Source of the DNA: Tenacibaculum jejuense
GTDB lineage: Bacteria; Bacteroidota; Bacteroidia; Flavobacteriales; Flavobacteriaceae
Length of the DNA stretch: 64,000 bases
Direction: 5' to 3'
NCBI RefSeq assembly: GCF_900198195.1
Contig: NZ_LT899436.1
Coordinates: 4,182,001-4,246,000 of the forward strand
Positions 27,722 through 36,504 of the stretch are shown here, piece after piece (the stretch's first letter is position 1; the number at the start of each line of letters is the position of its first letter). Under the pieces are notes generated by a model. The model was not told where the DNA came from. It searched no databases and saw only the letters and a program-made list of their open reading frames with translations. The translations under genes were made by a program, and so were the position numbers.

Positions 27722-28206
27722 TAGTTTAGTTTTTTAGAAATTAAATAATCGACTCCAAATCTTCCTGATCCTAAGTATAAATTATAGGTTGCTACCCATA
27801 GAAATCCCATGGCTGGCAACATTGCCCATGTTCCGCTATTCCATTTTTGCATAAATATGGCAATTAACATGGTACAAATAATTAAAAATGATGATAATCT
27901 AGTCTTAAAACCTAAAGCAAAAAACAATCCTCCAACTGCTTCACTAAAAGCACCCATCCAAGCAAAAAATACAGGAAACAAAGCGAATATTCCTCCGTAA
28001 GCTTCTACATCTTCTGGAAACCAAGCTATAACTTCAAAAAAAGCTAAATTTCGATCAGAAGGCGTCCATGGCATTCCAAACTTACTTGCTCCAAAATCTA
28101 TAGTTAATAACATTCCGCATATAAAACGAATAATTGCAAAATGTAAATCAATTCCCCAATGTTTCTGTAAAACCGGTGTAATTAATGTTTTGAAAATTGT
28201 TTTCAT
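27721..28206 (-). CDS. DoxX family membrane protein
   Basis: This protein of about 161 residues has four membrane helices and the DoxX signatures RFICGMLLTIDFGASKFG and SEAVGGLFFALGFKTRL. DoxX proteins are poorly understood; links to thiosulfate oxidation and to redox homeostasis have been reported in other organisms. I chose the ATG at 28206; an in-frame upstream start at 28239 would lie on top of the -7 element at 28239-28246. It is coupled to the small lipoprotein gene downstream. The gene upstream encodes an AraC-type regulator on the same strand. Confidence 0.85.
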   Translation of the reverse strand: MKTIFKTLITPVLQKHWGIDLHFAIIRFICGMLLTIDFGASKFGMPWTPSDRNLAFFEVIAWFPEDVEAYGGIFALFPVFFAWMGAFSEAVGGLFFALGFKTRLSSFLIICTMLIAIFMQKWNSGTWAMLPAMGFLWVATYNLYLGSGRFGVDYLISKKLN

Positions 28207-28238
28207 ATCTGTAAAATTTGTGTTATAATTTGATGACA

Positions 28239-28246
28239 CAAAGATG
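28239..28246 (-). promoter_or_regulatory. -7-like promoter element for the DoxX gene
   Basis: The minus strand reads CATCTTTG, one base off TAnnTTTG, with 32 bases to the chosen ATG. The same variant appears at 61840-61847. Confidence 0.35.
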
Positions 28247-28289
28247 AAAACACATTCATAAACTGACGACTTATCCTGTATTTATAGGA

Positions 28290-28306
28290 CTCAAATACGA
28301 TTTGAG
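28290..28306. promoter_or_regulatory. possible operator upstream of the DoxX gene
   Basis: A perfect 7-base inverted repeat, ctcaaat-acg-atttgag, lies about 45 bases upstream of the DoxX -7 element. Its position suits a regulator binding site. The AraC-type gene next door is an obvious candidate, although AraC proteins more often bind direct repeats. Confidence 0.3.
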
Positions 28307-28433
28307 ACGTCTTAAACTATGGTAACAAGCTTTAGTTGAGAGTGAAAAATTCCTTATTTGAGTTTATTTCTCAGTTTCTAGAAAAGTTAAAAAACAAACC
28401 TCATAAATTCGTCAACAAATTATTGTTCACTCA

Positions 28434-29627
28434 CTACTCTAATGATAATTGTTTGATAAACTCTGTTGGTGAAGTCTGTGTTAATTTTCTAAAAACACGA
28501 TTAAAAGTAGCCTTACTATTAAAACCACAATCTAAGGCAATTCCTAGAAGAGAAAGTTCTTTATGTGATCCTTTTTTTAACTCTTCTTTAAAAGCGTTTA
28601 CTCGAAATTCGTTGATAAAGTCATTAAAGTTTTTATCAAAACCTTGATTAATAATTTGTGATAATTGCGATCGATGCATGTGTAAATTTGATGCCAAATC
28701 TGATAAATTCAGCTCAGCATTTAAATATGGTTTTTCTACTTTCATGTACTCATCTATCAATTGAATTTCTTGTTCAGACACCTTCTTTTTTTCATTAGGT
28801 AGATTTACTTCTTTTTCCTCTACATTAAAATCAAACTTTACAGTATTCAGTTTTCCTGTATCTGTAAAAAAACCACGAACTCCAATATACAACATACTTA
28901 CTGCCATCAATAAATTTAACCACCATTGCTGGGTATAACTTAACGATATAAAAGCAACATCAATTACAGTTTGAATACTTCCGTATAAAAACAAAATAGA
29001 AAATACGATTAAAAAACTCAATACCCAGTTTAACTCTAGCTTATAAGTATTAGAAAAAAATTGATTGATTTTTTTCCTGTAATTGTAAAATAATTGAAAC
29101 GTAAAAGCCAAATACAACAGCATTACTGCAAAATCTAAAAAAACTAATATTGGCTGAATAATTTTTTCATCGATTGCTACTTTTAAAACTCCATTTTGAG
29201 TTTCGTGAAAACCTGGTTGAAAAGCATCATAAATGTAAATACAAACTCGAAATAAAATCAAAGACAACATCATTAGAAAATGTTTGATATCTGATTTTTT
29301 AAATTTAAAATTAGATTGTGTGATTGATCTCACATAAAAATAAATCATTGGAGCTACAACTAAACTAACAGGCATTAACCAGTAGTTGATTTTAGTGGTT
29401 CGGTAGGTATCATACCATCCCATAAAACCTACTGTATAACAGATCTGCTGGTAAGAAACTAATAGTAAAATGATTGATAAAATTAAATACGAAACATTTT
29501 TGTTTTTTGAGTATTTGACGATTAACAATACTGAGAATAACAATGCTTGTAAAACCAATACTAAAAGAGGTGTACTGTATAAATTAAAGTTAGGAAATGT
29601 AAACGCAGGTAATATTATCATACTCAA
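28434..29627 (-). CDS. AraC family transcriptional regulator with membrane sensor domain
   Basis: The 397-residue protein has six or seven N-terminal membrane helices (about 8-245), a linker, and a C-terminal AraC-type double helix-turn-helix (about 290-395; LNLSDLASNLHMHRSQLSQII and LSLLGIALDCGFNSKATFNRVFRKLTQTSP, with the conserved GF and F-x-R-x-F pattern). This membrane-bound AraC architecture is common in Flavobacteriaceae. The signal it senses is unknown. The DoxX gene on the same strand, with a palindrome in its promoter region, is the nearest likely target. There is no clear co-transcription, because a gap of about 230 bases follows. Confidence 0.88.
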   Translation of the reverse strand: MSMIILPAFTFPNFNLYSTPLLVLVLQALLFSVLLIVKYSKNKNVSYLILSIILLLVSYQQICYTVGFMGWYDTYRTTKINYWLMPVSLVVAPMIYFYVRSITQSNFKFKKSDIKHFLMMLSLILFRVCIYIYDAFQPGFHETQNGVLKVAIDEKIIQPILVFLDFAVMLLYLAFTFQLFYNYRKKINQFFSNTYKLELNWVLSFLIVFSILFLYGSIQTVIDVAFISLSYTQQWWLNLLMAVSMLYIGVRGFFTDTGKLNTVKFDFNVEEKEVNLPNEKKKVSEQEIQLIDEYMKVEKPYLNAELNLSDLASNLHMHRSQLSQIINQGFDKNFNDFINEFRVNAFKEELKKGSHKELSLLGIALDCGFNSKATFNRVFRKLTQTSPTEFIKQLSLE

Positions 29628-29727
29628 ATATAGAAAATTACCAATAAGAAATCATTTTTGTTTTCGTTCACAGATACTTGAAACCTTCATAAAGATTACG
29701 TAATTTAGCTTTTTTAGAGACGTGTAT

Positions 29728-31194
29728 ATGAAGAATGCTTTTATTTTCCCCTTTTTCTTATTCCTTAATTTTATTGTAGTTGGGCAGAAAAGTATTGGTG
29801 AGTTTAGCCATTCTTTACAAACAGATAACAAAACTGTTAAAGGTTCTTTTTCTGTTGTAAATAAAATGACCAATGATATTGCCACTTTTATCAGTGATCG
29901 AAAACATATTTATGCATATTTAACTGATGATAAATTCGTAGTTAAAAAGAAACTCAAGTTCAAAAAAAACACGAAATACAGAGGAGTTGTTGGAAAAATT
30001 TACAGTCCAGATAATAAATTCTCTTTTGTAGTTTCTAATGTTAATGTTACTACTTTTGGTACTATAGAATTTGATTTTAAAAAAGATACAGTAGTCTTCA
30101 CAAAAGATCCTTTTAAAACAAAAGGACTTACCCTGCTTCAGAATTTTAATGAACAAAATAAATCTCACTTAGTTTTTTTAAGAAAAAAAACATCAGAACT
30201 TGTTGTTAGAACTTATACAAATAATAAAAAAGCAACAAATACTACATTCAACTTAAAGGGAGATACTTTTTTAATTGGTAAAAACAAAAAAACTTCTTTA
30301 ACTAAACTTTTATACAACACCCTGTATAACGATTATACCATAACTAAAATTCAATCTTTTGAATATGGTGAAACAGGCAACAAAATTCAACCTGTTTCAA
30401 TTGAAACTACAGCTGAATACACAAAACTTTATGCTGAAAATGATGTCATCAAAATTGTTTTCGATAAGAATAAATATTACACTCAAGTTTTAACTTTAAA
30501 TTTAAAGAAGGGTACACACTCATTAATTAAAATAGAAAAACCGTTATCTGAAATTACGGGAAGAAATAAAGCTTCAAATTCTTACATTTTTAATAATTTC
30601 TTATTTATGACAGCTTGCTCAAGAAAAAATCTTGGGGTAGCTGTATATGATCTAGAAAATGGAAAAAAACTTAAAGAATTCACGCTAAATTATCAACAGA
30701 AATTACCTTTTAAAGATGTACCAATTGTAATTCAAGGCAAAGAGTACAAAAGTGTAAATAAAAAACAGACTAAAGTTTTTTTTCGAAAAATATACTACAG
30801 TGATATAGGAATTACTGTTGCGAAACAAAATAATAATTTTATAGTGACCATTGGCGGAAAAAAGCCAGCTACATTGCATAATCCTATGATGAGTTTAAAA
30901 ATGGGAGATAATGTTTCTATTTATGCTGTAAATAATTACAGAGGTTTTTTAGATCCGCATTCTTATATTTTAAATACATTTAGGAATAAGAAATCTACAT
31001 ATTTTAAAGGAGTTTTAGATAATGAATTTAACTTTGTTTCCATTCCTATCAAAGAAAATGTATACGATACTATAAATTCTTATGTTACAAAAAATAGGCA
31101 ACAAGAAAATAGCCATGTTTTTGAATTGAATGGAAAAATGATTTACAGTTATTATGATCAATCTGCTAACATGTATAAATTTCTAGCTTTTTAA
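29728..31194 (+). CDS. exported hypothetical protein
   Basis: I do not recognise the family of this protein of about 488 residues. A signal peptide (about 1-20, ending VVGQ) is followed by a beta-rich region with many short strand-turn segments (GEFSHSLQTDNKTVKGSFSV, NNKKATNTTFNLKGDTFLIG), as in beta-propellers or WD-like folds. No catalytic motif stands out. I chose the ATG at 29728; a GTG two codons earlier is possible. The stop codon touches the start of the deacetylase gene, so the two may be co-transcribed. Confidence 0.7.
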   Translation: MKNAFIFPFFLFLNFIVVGQKSIGEFSHSLQTDNKTVKGSFSVVNKMTNDIATFISDRKHIYAYLTDDKFVVKKKLKFKKNTKYRGVVGKIYSPDNKFSFVVSNVNVTTFGTIEFDFKKDTVVFTKDPFKTKGLTLLQNFNEQNKSHLVFLRKKTSELVVRTYTNNKKATNTTFNLKGDTFLIGKNKKTSLTKLLYNTLYNDYTITKIQSFEYGETGNKIQPVSIETTAEYTKLYAENDVIKIVFDKNKYYTQVLTLNLKKGTHSLIKIEKPLSEITGRNKASNSYIFNNFLFMTACSRKNLGVAVYDLENGKKLKEFTLNYQQKLPFKDVPIVIQGKEYKSVNKKQTKVFFRKIYYSDIGITVAKQNNNFIVTIGGKKPATLHNPMMSLKMGDNVSIYAVNNYRGFLDPHSYILNTFRNKKSTYFKGVLDNEFNFVSIPIKENVYDTINSYVTKNRQQENSHVFELNGKMIYSYYDQSANMYKFLAF

Positions 31195-32097
31195 ATGTTA
31201 AAAATCGCACACCACGAAATTTATAATCATCCGTTACCTGATAAGCACCGTTTTCCGATGGAGAAATACGATCTAATTCCGCAACAACTTTTGTATGAAG
31301 GAACTTGTACAAAAGATAATTTCTTTGAACCTGAAATTCCGAACAACAAGCATTTTTTTTCAGTTCATACTCCTGAATATTTTTTTGATTTATTAAATAT
31401 TACGTTGTCAAAAAAAGAAGAACGTAAAATCGGTTTTCCATTAAGCGAACAACTTATTGCACGAGAAATGATTATTGCCGATGGAACAATGAAAGCTTCA
31501 GAATATGCTCTAGAATATGGAGTTGCTATGAATATAGCAGGTGGAACACATCATGCATTTACTAATAGTGGTGAAGGTTTCTGCATGTTAAATGATCAAG
31601 CAATTGCTACACGTTATCTTCAAAAAAAAGGATTGGCAAAAAAGATTTTAATTGTAGATTTAGATGTACATCAAGGAAATGGAACAGCTGAAATATTTAA
31701 AGATGATACTTCTGTTTTTACTTTTTCTATGCATGGAAAGACAAATTATCCTTTTCACAAAGAACAATCTGATCTAGATATTCCCTTAGAAAATGATACT
31801 AAAGATGAAGAATATCTTTCCATTTTAAAAAGCACCTTACCCAAATTAATAAGTCAAGAACAACCCGATTTTATTTTCTACTTATGTGGTGTTGATATTT
31901 TAGAAAGTGATAAACTTGGTAAATTAAGTGTGAGTTTATTAGGTTGTAAAGAACGTGATCGTTTTGTATTGCAAACCTGTAGAAATTTAAAAATACCTGT
32001 TATGTGTAGTATGGGCGGTGGATATTCTCAAGATATTAAAATCATCGTAGACGCCCATGCCAATACATTTCGTTTAGCTCAAGAGATATTTTTCTAA
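31195..32097 (+). CDS. histone deacetylase-like amidohydrolase
   Basis: This 300-residue protein belongs to the arginase/deacetylase superfamily of zinc-dependent deacetylases. Visible motifs are GGTHHAFTNSGEGFC (paired histidines of the charge relay), DLDVHQGNG (zinc ligands D and H) and a later CGVDILESDKLG (third ligand D). In bacteria such enzymes act on acetylated proteins such as AcuC targets, or on acetylpolyamines; the substrate is not clear here. It starts directly at the stop of the upstream gene and ends 43 bases before tex. Confidence 0.92.
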   Translation: MLKIAHHEIYNHPLPDKHRFPMEKYDLIPQQLLYEGTCTKDNFFEPEIPNNKHFFSVHTPEYFFDLLNITLSKKEERKIGFPLSEQLIAREMIIADGTMKASEYALEYGVAMNIAGGTHHAFTNSGEGFCMLNDQAIATRYLQKKGLAKKILIVDLDVHQGNGTAEIFKDDTSVFTFSMHGKTNYPFHKEQSDLDIPLENDTKDEEYLSILKSTLPKLISQEQPDFIFYLCGVDILESDKLGKLSVSLLGCKERDRFVLQTCRNLKIPVMCSMGGGYSQDIKIIVDAHANTFRLAQEIFF

Positions 32098-32140
32098 ATC
32101 AAATCACATTTTTGTTTCTTTGCAGCAAAAGAAATCAATC

Positions 32141-34264
32141 ATGCAACTTTTATCCTATATATCCTCACAAACTTCATATTCAGAAAAAAGTATTCAAAAT
32201 ACAGTTGAGTTATTAAATGAAGATTGTACTATTCCGTTTATTGCTCGTTATCGTAAAGAAAAAACAGGAAATTTAGACGAAGTTGAAATTGGAGAAATTG
32301 TTGCTTTAAAGGAAGCTTTTGAAGCTCTTGAAAAAAGAAAAAATACTATTCTTAAAGCTCTAGAAGAACAAGAGGTATTAACTTCAGAATTAAAAAACAA
32401 AGTCTTACATGCAAAAGACTTAACTACACTAGAAGACATTTATTTACCTTATAAAAAGAAACGAAAAACTAAAGCTGAAACTGCTCGTAAAAATGGACTA
32501 GAGCCTTTAGCTAAAATTATAATGAGTCAACGTGCTGATAACTTAGATTATATTGCTTCAAAGTATATTAATGACAGTGTAGAAAATGAAGATAAGGCAC
32601 TAGAAGGAGCTCGACATATTATCGCAGAATGGATTAATGAACGTAGTGATATCCGTAATTTAATCCGTAGAGAATTAGAACGTTTTTCTACTATTGAAAC
32701 TAAAGTTGTAAAAACGAAAAAAGATGACGAAAATGCTCAAAAATTTAAAGATTATTTCGATTGGTCTGAAAATTTAAGTCGAATTCCATCTCACCGTTTA
32801 CTGGCTATTTTACGTGCAGAAAAAGAAGGTTTTATTCGAGTTAAAATTACAATTGATGATGATAGAGTTCTTGAAAAAATAGATCGAAAATTAATTAAAA
32901 ATAATAATGAATGTGGTGCTGAGATTCAATTAGCTATTGATGATTCTTATAAACGTTTATTGCTACCTTCTTTAACTACTGAAGCAATGAATATTGCTAA
33001 GGAAAAAGCAGATGAATCTGCGATTACAGTATTTAAGAAAAATCTTGAACAATTATTACTTGGAGCTCCATTAGGTGAAAAACGAATTTTAGCTTTAGAC
33101 CCCGGTTTTAGAACAGGTTGTAAAGTAGTTTGTTTAAATGAACAAGGTGAATTATTACATAATACAGCTATTTACCCAAATGCACCTCAAAATAAAATTA
33201 CAGAAGCTGCATATACAATTGAACATTTAATTAAGAAATATAATATCGAAGCAATTTCTATTGGTAATGGAACTGCATCGAGAGAAACTGAGCGTTTTAT
33301 TAAAAATATTGGAGCAGCTAAAACTTTGGAAATATTTGTTGTAAATGAAGCTGGAGCTTCTATTTATTCTGCATCAAAAATTGCTAGGGATGAATTTCCT
33401 AAGGAAGATGTAACCGTTCGTGGAGCTGTTTCTATTGGACGTAGATTAGCTGATCCTTTAGCAGAATTAGTAAAAATTGATCCTAAATCAATTGGCGTTG
33501 GTCAATACCAACATGATGTTGATCAAAATCAATTGAAAAAATCATTAGATACTGTAGTACAACTTTGCGTAAATAAAGTTGGTGTAAATGTAAATACAGC
33601 TAGTGCTTCTTTATTAAGTTACGTTTCTGGAATTGGACCTAAACTTGCTGAAAACATAGTAAATCATAGAAATCAGCATGGCGTTTTTAAAACAAGAAAT
33701 GATATTAAAAAAGTAGCTCGTTTGGGAGGAAAAGCTTTTGAACAATCAGCGGGTTTCTTACGTATTAAACAAGGAAGTAATCCATTAGATGATTCTAGTG
33801 TTCACCCAGAGAGTTATACTTTAGTTAAAAACATAGCTAAAGATTTAAAACTAAAAACTGAAGATCTTATTGGTAACTCAAAACAGTTGAAAGAAATTAA
33901 ATTGAATAATTATGTTACTGCCGAATTCGGTTTACCTACTTTAAAAGACATTGTAAAAGAATTAGAAAAACCTGGTTTAGATCCCAGAGAAAAAGCAAAA
34001 GCATTTTCTTTTGATGATAATGTAAAAACTATAGACGATTTACGCACAGGAATGGTTTTACCAGGAATAGTAAATAACATTACTAATTTTGGTTGTTTTG
34101 TAGATGTAGGAATTAAAGAAAGCGGACTAATTCATATTTCTAATTTATCTGATACTTTCGTTGATGATATTAACAAAATAGTAAGCTTACAACAGCAAGT
34201 ACAAGTTCAAGTCTTAGAAGTAGATATAAAAAGAAAACGTATTCAATTAAAGCTGGAAAAATAA
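32141..34264 (+). CDS. tex: Tex family RNA-binding transcription accessory protein
   Basis: This protein of 707 residues has the full Tex architecture: an N-terminal helical region, a YqgF-like RNase H-fold domain (about 320-440; ILALDPGFRTGCKVV), helix-hairpin-helix repeats (about 490-560; SYVSGIGPKLAENIV) and a C-terminal S1 RNA-binding domain (about 635-705; GMVLPGIVNNITNFGCFVDVG). I chose the ATG at 32141; a TTG at 32120 is less likely. The C-terminus is VLEVDIKRKRIQLKLEK. A second, degraded copy of this tail lies 1.5 kb downstream at 35706-35758, behind the next gene, which points to an insertion here. Confidence 0.95.
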   Translation: MQLLSYISSQTSYSEKSIQNTVELLNEDCTIPFIARYRKEKTGNLDEVEIGEIVALKEAFEALEKRKNTILKALEEQEVLTSELKNKVLHAKDLTTLEDIYLPYKKKRKTKAETARKNGLEPLAKIIMSQRADNLDYIASKYINDSVENEDKALEGARHIIAEWINERSDIRNLIRRELERFSTIETKVVKTKKDDENAQKFKDYFDWSENLSRIPSHRLLAILRAEKEGFIRVKITIDDDRVLEKIDRKLIKNNNECGAEIQLAIDDSYKRLLLPSLTTEAMNIAKEKADESAITVFKKNLEQLLLGAPLGEKRILALDPGFRTGCKVVCLNEQGELLHNTAIYPNAPQNKITEAAYTIEHLIKKYNIEAISIGNGTASRETERFIKNIGAAKTLEIFVVNEAGASIYSASKIARDEFPKEDVTVRGAVSIGRRLADPLAELVKIDPKSIGVGQYQHDVDQNQLKKSLDTVVQLCVNKVGVNVNTASASLLSYVSGIGPKLAENIVNHRNQHGVFKTRNDIKKVARLGGKAFEQSAGFLRIKQGSNPLDDSSVHPESYTLVKNIAKDLKLKTEDLIGNSKQLKEIKLNNYVTAEFGLPTLKDIVKELEKPGLDPREKAKAFSFDDNVKTIDDLRTGMVLPGIVNNITNFGCFVDVGIKESGLIHISNLSDTFVDDINKIVSLQQQVQVQVLEVDIKRKRIQLKLEK

Positions 34265-34279
34265 CATTATATTATTGCT

Positions 34280-35704
34280 ATGTTTTTTATTTTATTTGGA
34301 ACAAGGTCCTCAAAATTAAAAGAAAAAGAAATTCGAGTAAATTGTTCTGCTTGTAATCAAACAACTCGTCATAGATTAATTGGAATGGCTAAATATTTTC
34401 ATATTTTTTGGATTCCTTTTTTTCCACTTGCTAAAAGAACACAAATAATTTGCTCTTCTTGCACTACTATTAATAAAGATGCTACTAAACTCAGAGTTAC
34501 TCAAAATTTAAAAAGGCCTTTATGGCATTTTTCTGGATTATTTTTAATCGGTTTATTAATTATTGCTCATAGCCTACTGTCGTATATTGACATGTATAAC
34601 TATTCACAAGAAAAAAAAGCTTTTAAAGAGGAATTTAAAATCATAGATAAAAAAAACGATTCCTTAAAAAATGTCTTTTATAGTGATTTAAAAAAATTGT
34701 CCTTTTCACCTGAAAAAAATATTGATTCCATTAGTTCTAACATTAAAGAAAACTTTTATTTTAAAGAGTTTGGACTTGATAACAAACAAGTTTCTTTATT
34801 TTCTAAGATAAAGAAACAAAAGCTTTTAGTTTTACTAAATATTCAAGAAAAAAGTGAGCCAGATATATACTTAACAATAAAAAACATGTTAATTATAAAA
34901 GAATTAGAAAACTTTATAATTAACAATTATCATAGCAGAATCAATGATATATTTATTGGAATCTATAAAAATGAAGAATTAAAAATGTCTCATAATCAGT
35001 CATTGAAATTCTTTACGAAAAGAGATAAGGAGAACTTACTTTTACAATTCTATTTTAATCCTGAAGATAACAATTATCCTTATCTAGATTTTTTATACAA
35101 TCAAACCCCTGAAGAAAATAAAGACTATAACTACATCTCAAAATTAAAAACTCTAAATAATTACAAGAAACTTAAACGAAAGAAAGTCAAAAACGATCCG
35201 AAAAAAGTTGAAAAACTATGGAATCAAATCCTAAAAAAATATAATTTTGAATATATTGAAAAAGCCAGGCCAGTTACCTATAAAGACAACTATAAATTTC
35301 TTAAAAGAACTAACAATTTAATACCCGAATCACTAGAATTACTTTTATTACACAACAACACTAATGGTCCTTTTCTTAAATATCATGAAATAATGAATAA
35401 TTCATGGAAAATTATGGACAAGTTCAGCAATAATAATTACGATAATTTAAAAACTAAGGATACTTTAAAAAATAAACGAAAGGTAATACCTATAAAAGCA
35501 AGTCCTTTTTGGGTTTTGTTTTATGAAGACAATAAATATCGATATTTTATAGACTTATTACCCGATAAATATGGTTTTACGGAACAAATAATTATGGTTG
35601 ATAATAACGATAATGTATCTTTTGTTGCTAGTAATCTTGAATCATTTTTGGTTCTTTACAAGGAAAAAAAAGTTCCTGTAGACCTTTACGGATGGGTTAA
35701 ATAA
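34280..35704 (+). CDS. membrane protein with zinc ribbon and SUKH-like domain
   Basis: The 474-residue protein starts with a zinc ribbon (about 20-70; CSACNQ and CSSCTT, separated by HIFWIPFFPLAKRTQ, a typical flavobacterial zinc-ribbon pattern). A membrane helix follows (about 78-98; WHFSGLFLIGLLIIAHSLL), then a lysine-rich helical region. The C-terminal domain (about 330-470; LIPESLELLLLHNNTNGPFL) resembles SMI1/KNR4 (SUKH) proteins, which often serve as immunity proteins against toxins. It is very AT-rich. It lies 15 bases after tex and ends 1 base before the duplicated tex tail, so it looks like inserted cargo. The SUKH call is by eye only. Confidence 0.6.
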   Translation: MFFILFGTRSSKLKEKEIRVNCSACNQTTRHRLIGMAKYFHIFWIPFFPLAKRTQIICSSCTTINKDATKLRVTQNLKRPLWHFSGLFLIGLLIIAHSLLSYIDMYNYSQEKKAFKEEFKIIDKKNDSLKNVFYSDLKKLSFSPEKNIDSISSNIKENFYFKEFGLDNKQVSLFSKIKKQKLLVLLNIQEKSEPDIYLTIKNMLIIKELENFIINNYHSRINDIFIGIYKNEELKMSHNQSLKFFTKRDKENLLLQFYFNPEDNNYPYLDFLYNQTPEENKDYNYISKLKTLNNYKKLKRKKVKNDPKKVEKLWNQILKKYNFEYIEKARPVTYKDNYKFLKRTNNLIPESLELLLLHNNTNGPFLKYHEIMNNSWKIMDKFSNNNYDNLKTKDTLKNKRKVIPIKASPFWVLFYEDNKYRYFIDLLPDKYGFTEQIIMVDNNDNVSFVASNLESFLVLYKEKKVPVDLYGWVK

Positions 35705-35705
35705 A

Positions 35706-35758
35706 GTTCTAGAAATTGATACTTCAAGAAAACGTATTCAATAAAACTAGTAAAATAA
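35706..35758 (+). pseudogene. duplicated remnant of the tex 3' end
   Basis: The bases 35706-35741 read in frame VLEIDTSRKRIQ, against VLEVDIKRKRIQ at the Tex C-terminus. Restoring one missing T at 35742 continues the frame as LKLVK-stop, against LKLEK-stop in Tex. I count about 42 identical positions out of 54 when aligned with 34211-34264, including a run of 15. It has no start codon and begins 1 base after the stop of the zinc-ribbon gene. It is best explained as the former end of tex, displaced by insertion of that gene. Confidence 0.85.
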
Positions 35759-35855
35759 CTGCGCGATCAAGTTCACTCATTAAAAGATCAAGATTACTCA
35801 ATATTGATTTTATATTAAACTAACAGCTAATATTTTTACTAAAAAAATCAACAAA

Positions 35856-36443
35856 ATGAAAAATTTAGTAATCGTATTCGCTTTGTTTTTAGGATTAAAT
35901 ACTTTTAGCCAACAATTTGAAAAAACTGATGATTTCTACATCACTGAAATCGATTCAACAACTCGAAGAGAATACTGGGACAAATTTCCTCATGAAAATC
36001 AAAACTTACCAATCTTTTTAAAAGACAAAGACAATAATACCATCTTAGAATTATCTGTAAACTTAATGTCTTACGATGAAACTTCAGTTCATGTTTTAAA
36101 TACTAATAACTTCAATAACATAAAACAAGTAGTTCGTATTACTACTTCTCATACGGCATGTTGTTCTACTTTAATTTCTCATTATCTGTGTATTACAAAA
36201 GATGGAAATATTATAAAACTACCTCAACTAGAAAATTCGCATTGTGATGGACCAGAACCTTGGATAGAATATATTTTCCCTAACCAAAAAGGCGGACAAA
36301 AAAATGAGATTCTTATGGTAGAATCTAATTATGATGCTCTAGGAAAAACCTGTGCAACAACTACTCAAAAAGCATATGCTATATACAATGGTCTATATGA
36401 GTTAATTCCTGTAAGCACTACACATCTGACTTATCACAAATAA
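35856..36443 (+). CDS. exported cysteine-containing hypothetical protein
   Basis: This 195-residue protein has a signal peptide (about 1-18, ending NTFSQ) and a mature part of about 175 residues that I do not recognise. It contains five cysteines: the pair in TACCSTLISHYLC and two more in NSHCDGP and GKTCATT. These probably form disulfides in the periplasm. It lies in the accessory stretch between tex and cydA. Two approximate direct repeats starting gatcaag (near 35765 and 35785) precede it, and I see no strong promoter. Confidence 0.65.
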   Translation: MKNLVIVFALFLGLNTFSQQFEKTDDFYITEIDSTTRREYWDKFPHENQNLPIFLKDKDNNTILELSVNLMSYDETSVHVLNTNNFNNIKQVVRITTSHTACCSTLISHYLCITKDGNIIKLPQLENSHCDGPEPWIEYIFPNQKGGQKNEILMVESNYDALGKTCATTTQKAYAIYNGLYELIPVSTTHLTYHK

Positions 36444-36504
36444 ATAATTTAAAAAAAAGAGTAACATTATAGTTTGTTTCAAGTCTTCTTAAAAAACACT
36501 TGAA

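Noticed and set aside
28336..28647. Plus-strand frame overlapping the 3' end of the AraC-type gene
   Set aside because: It is antisense to conserved helix-turn-helix codons and shows no recognisable protein features. I also compared the downstream gap with the AraC gene end for a tail duplication and found none.
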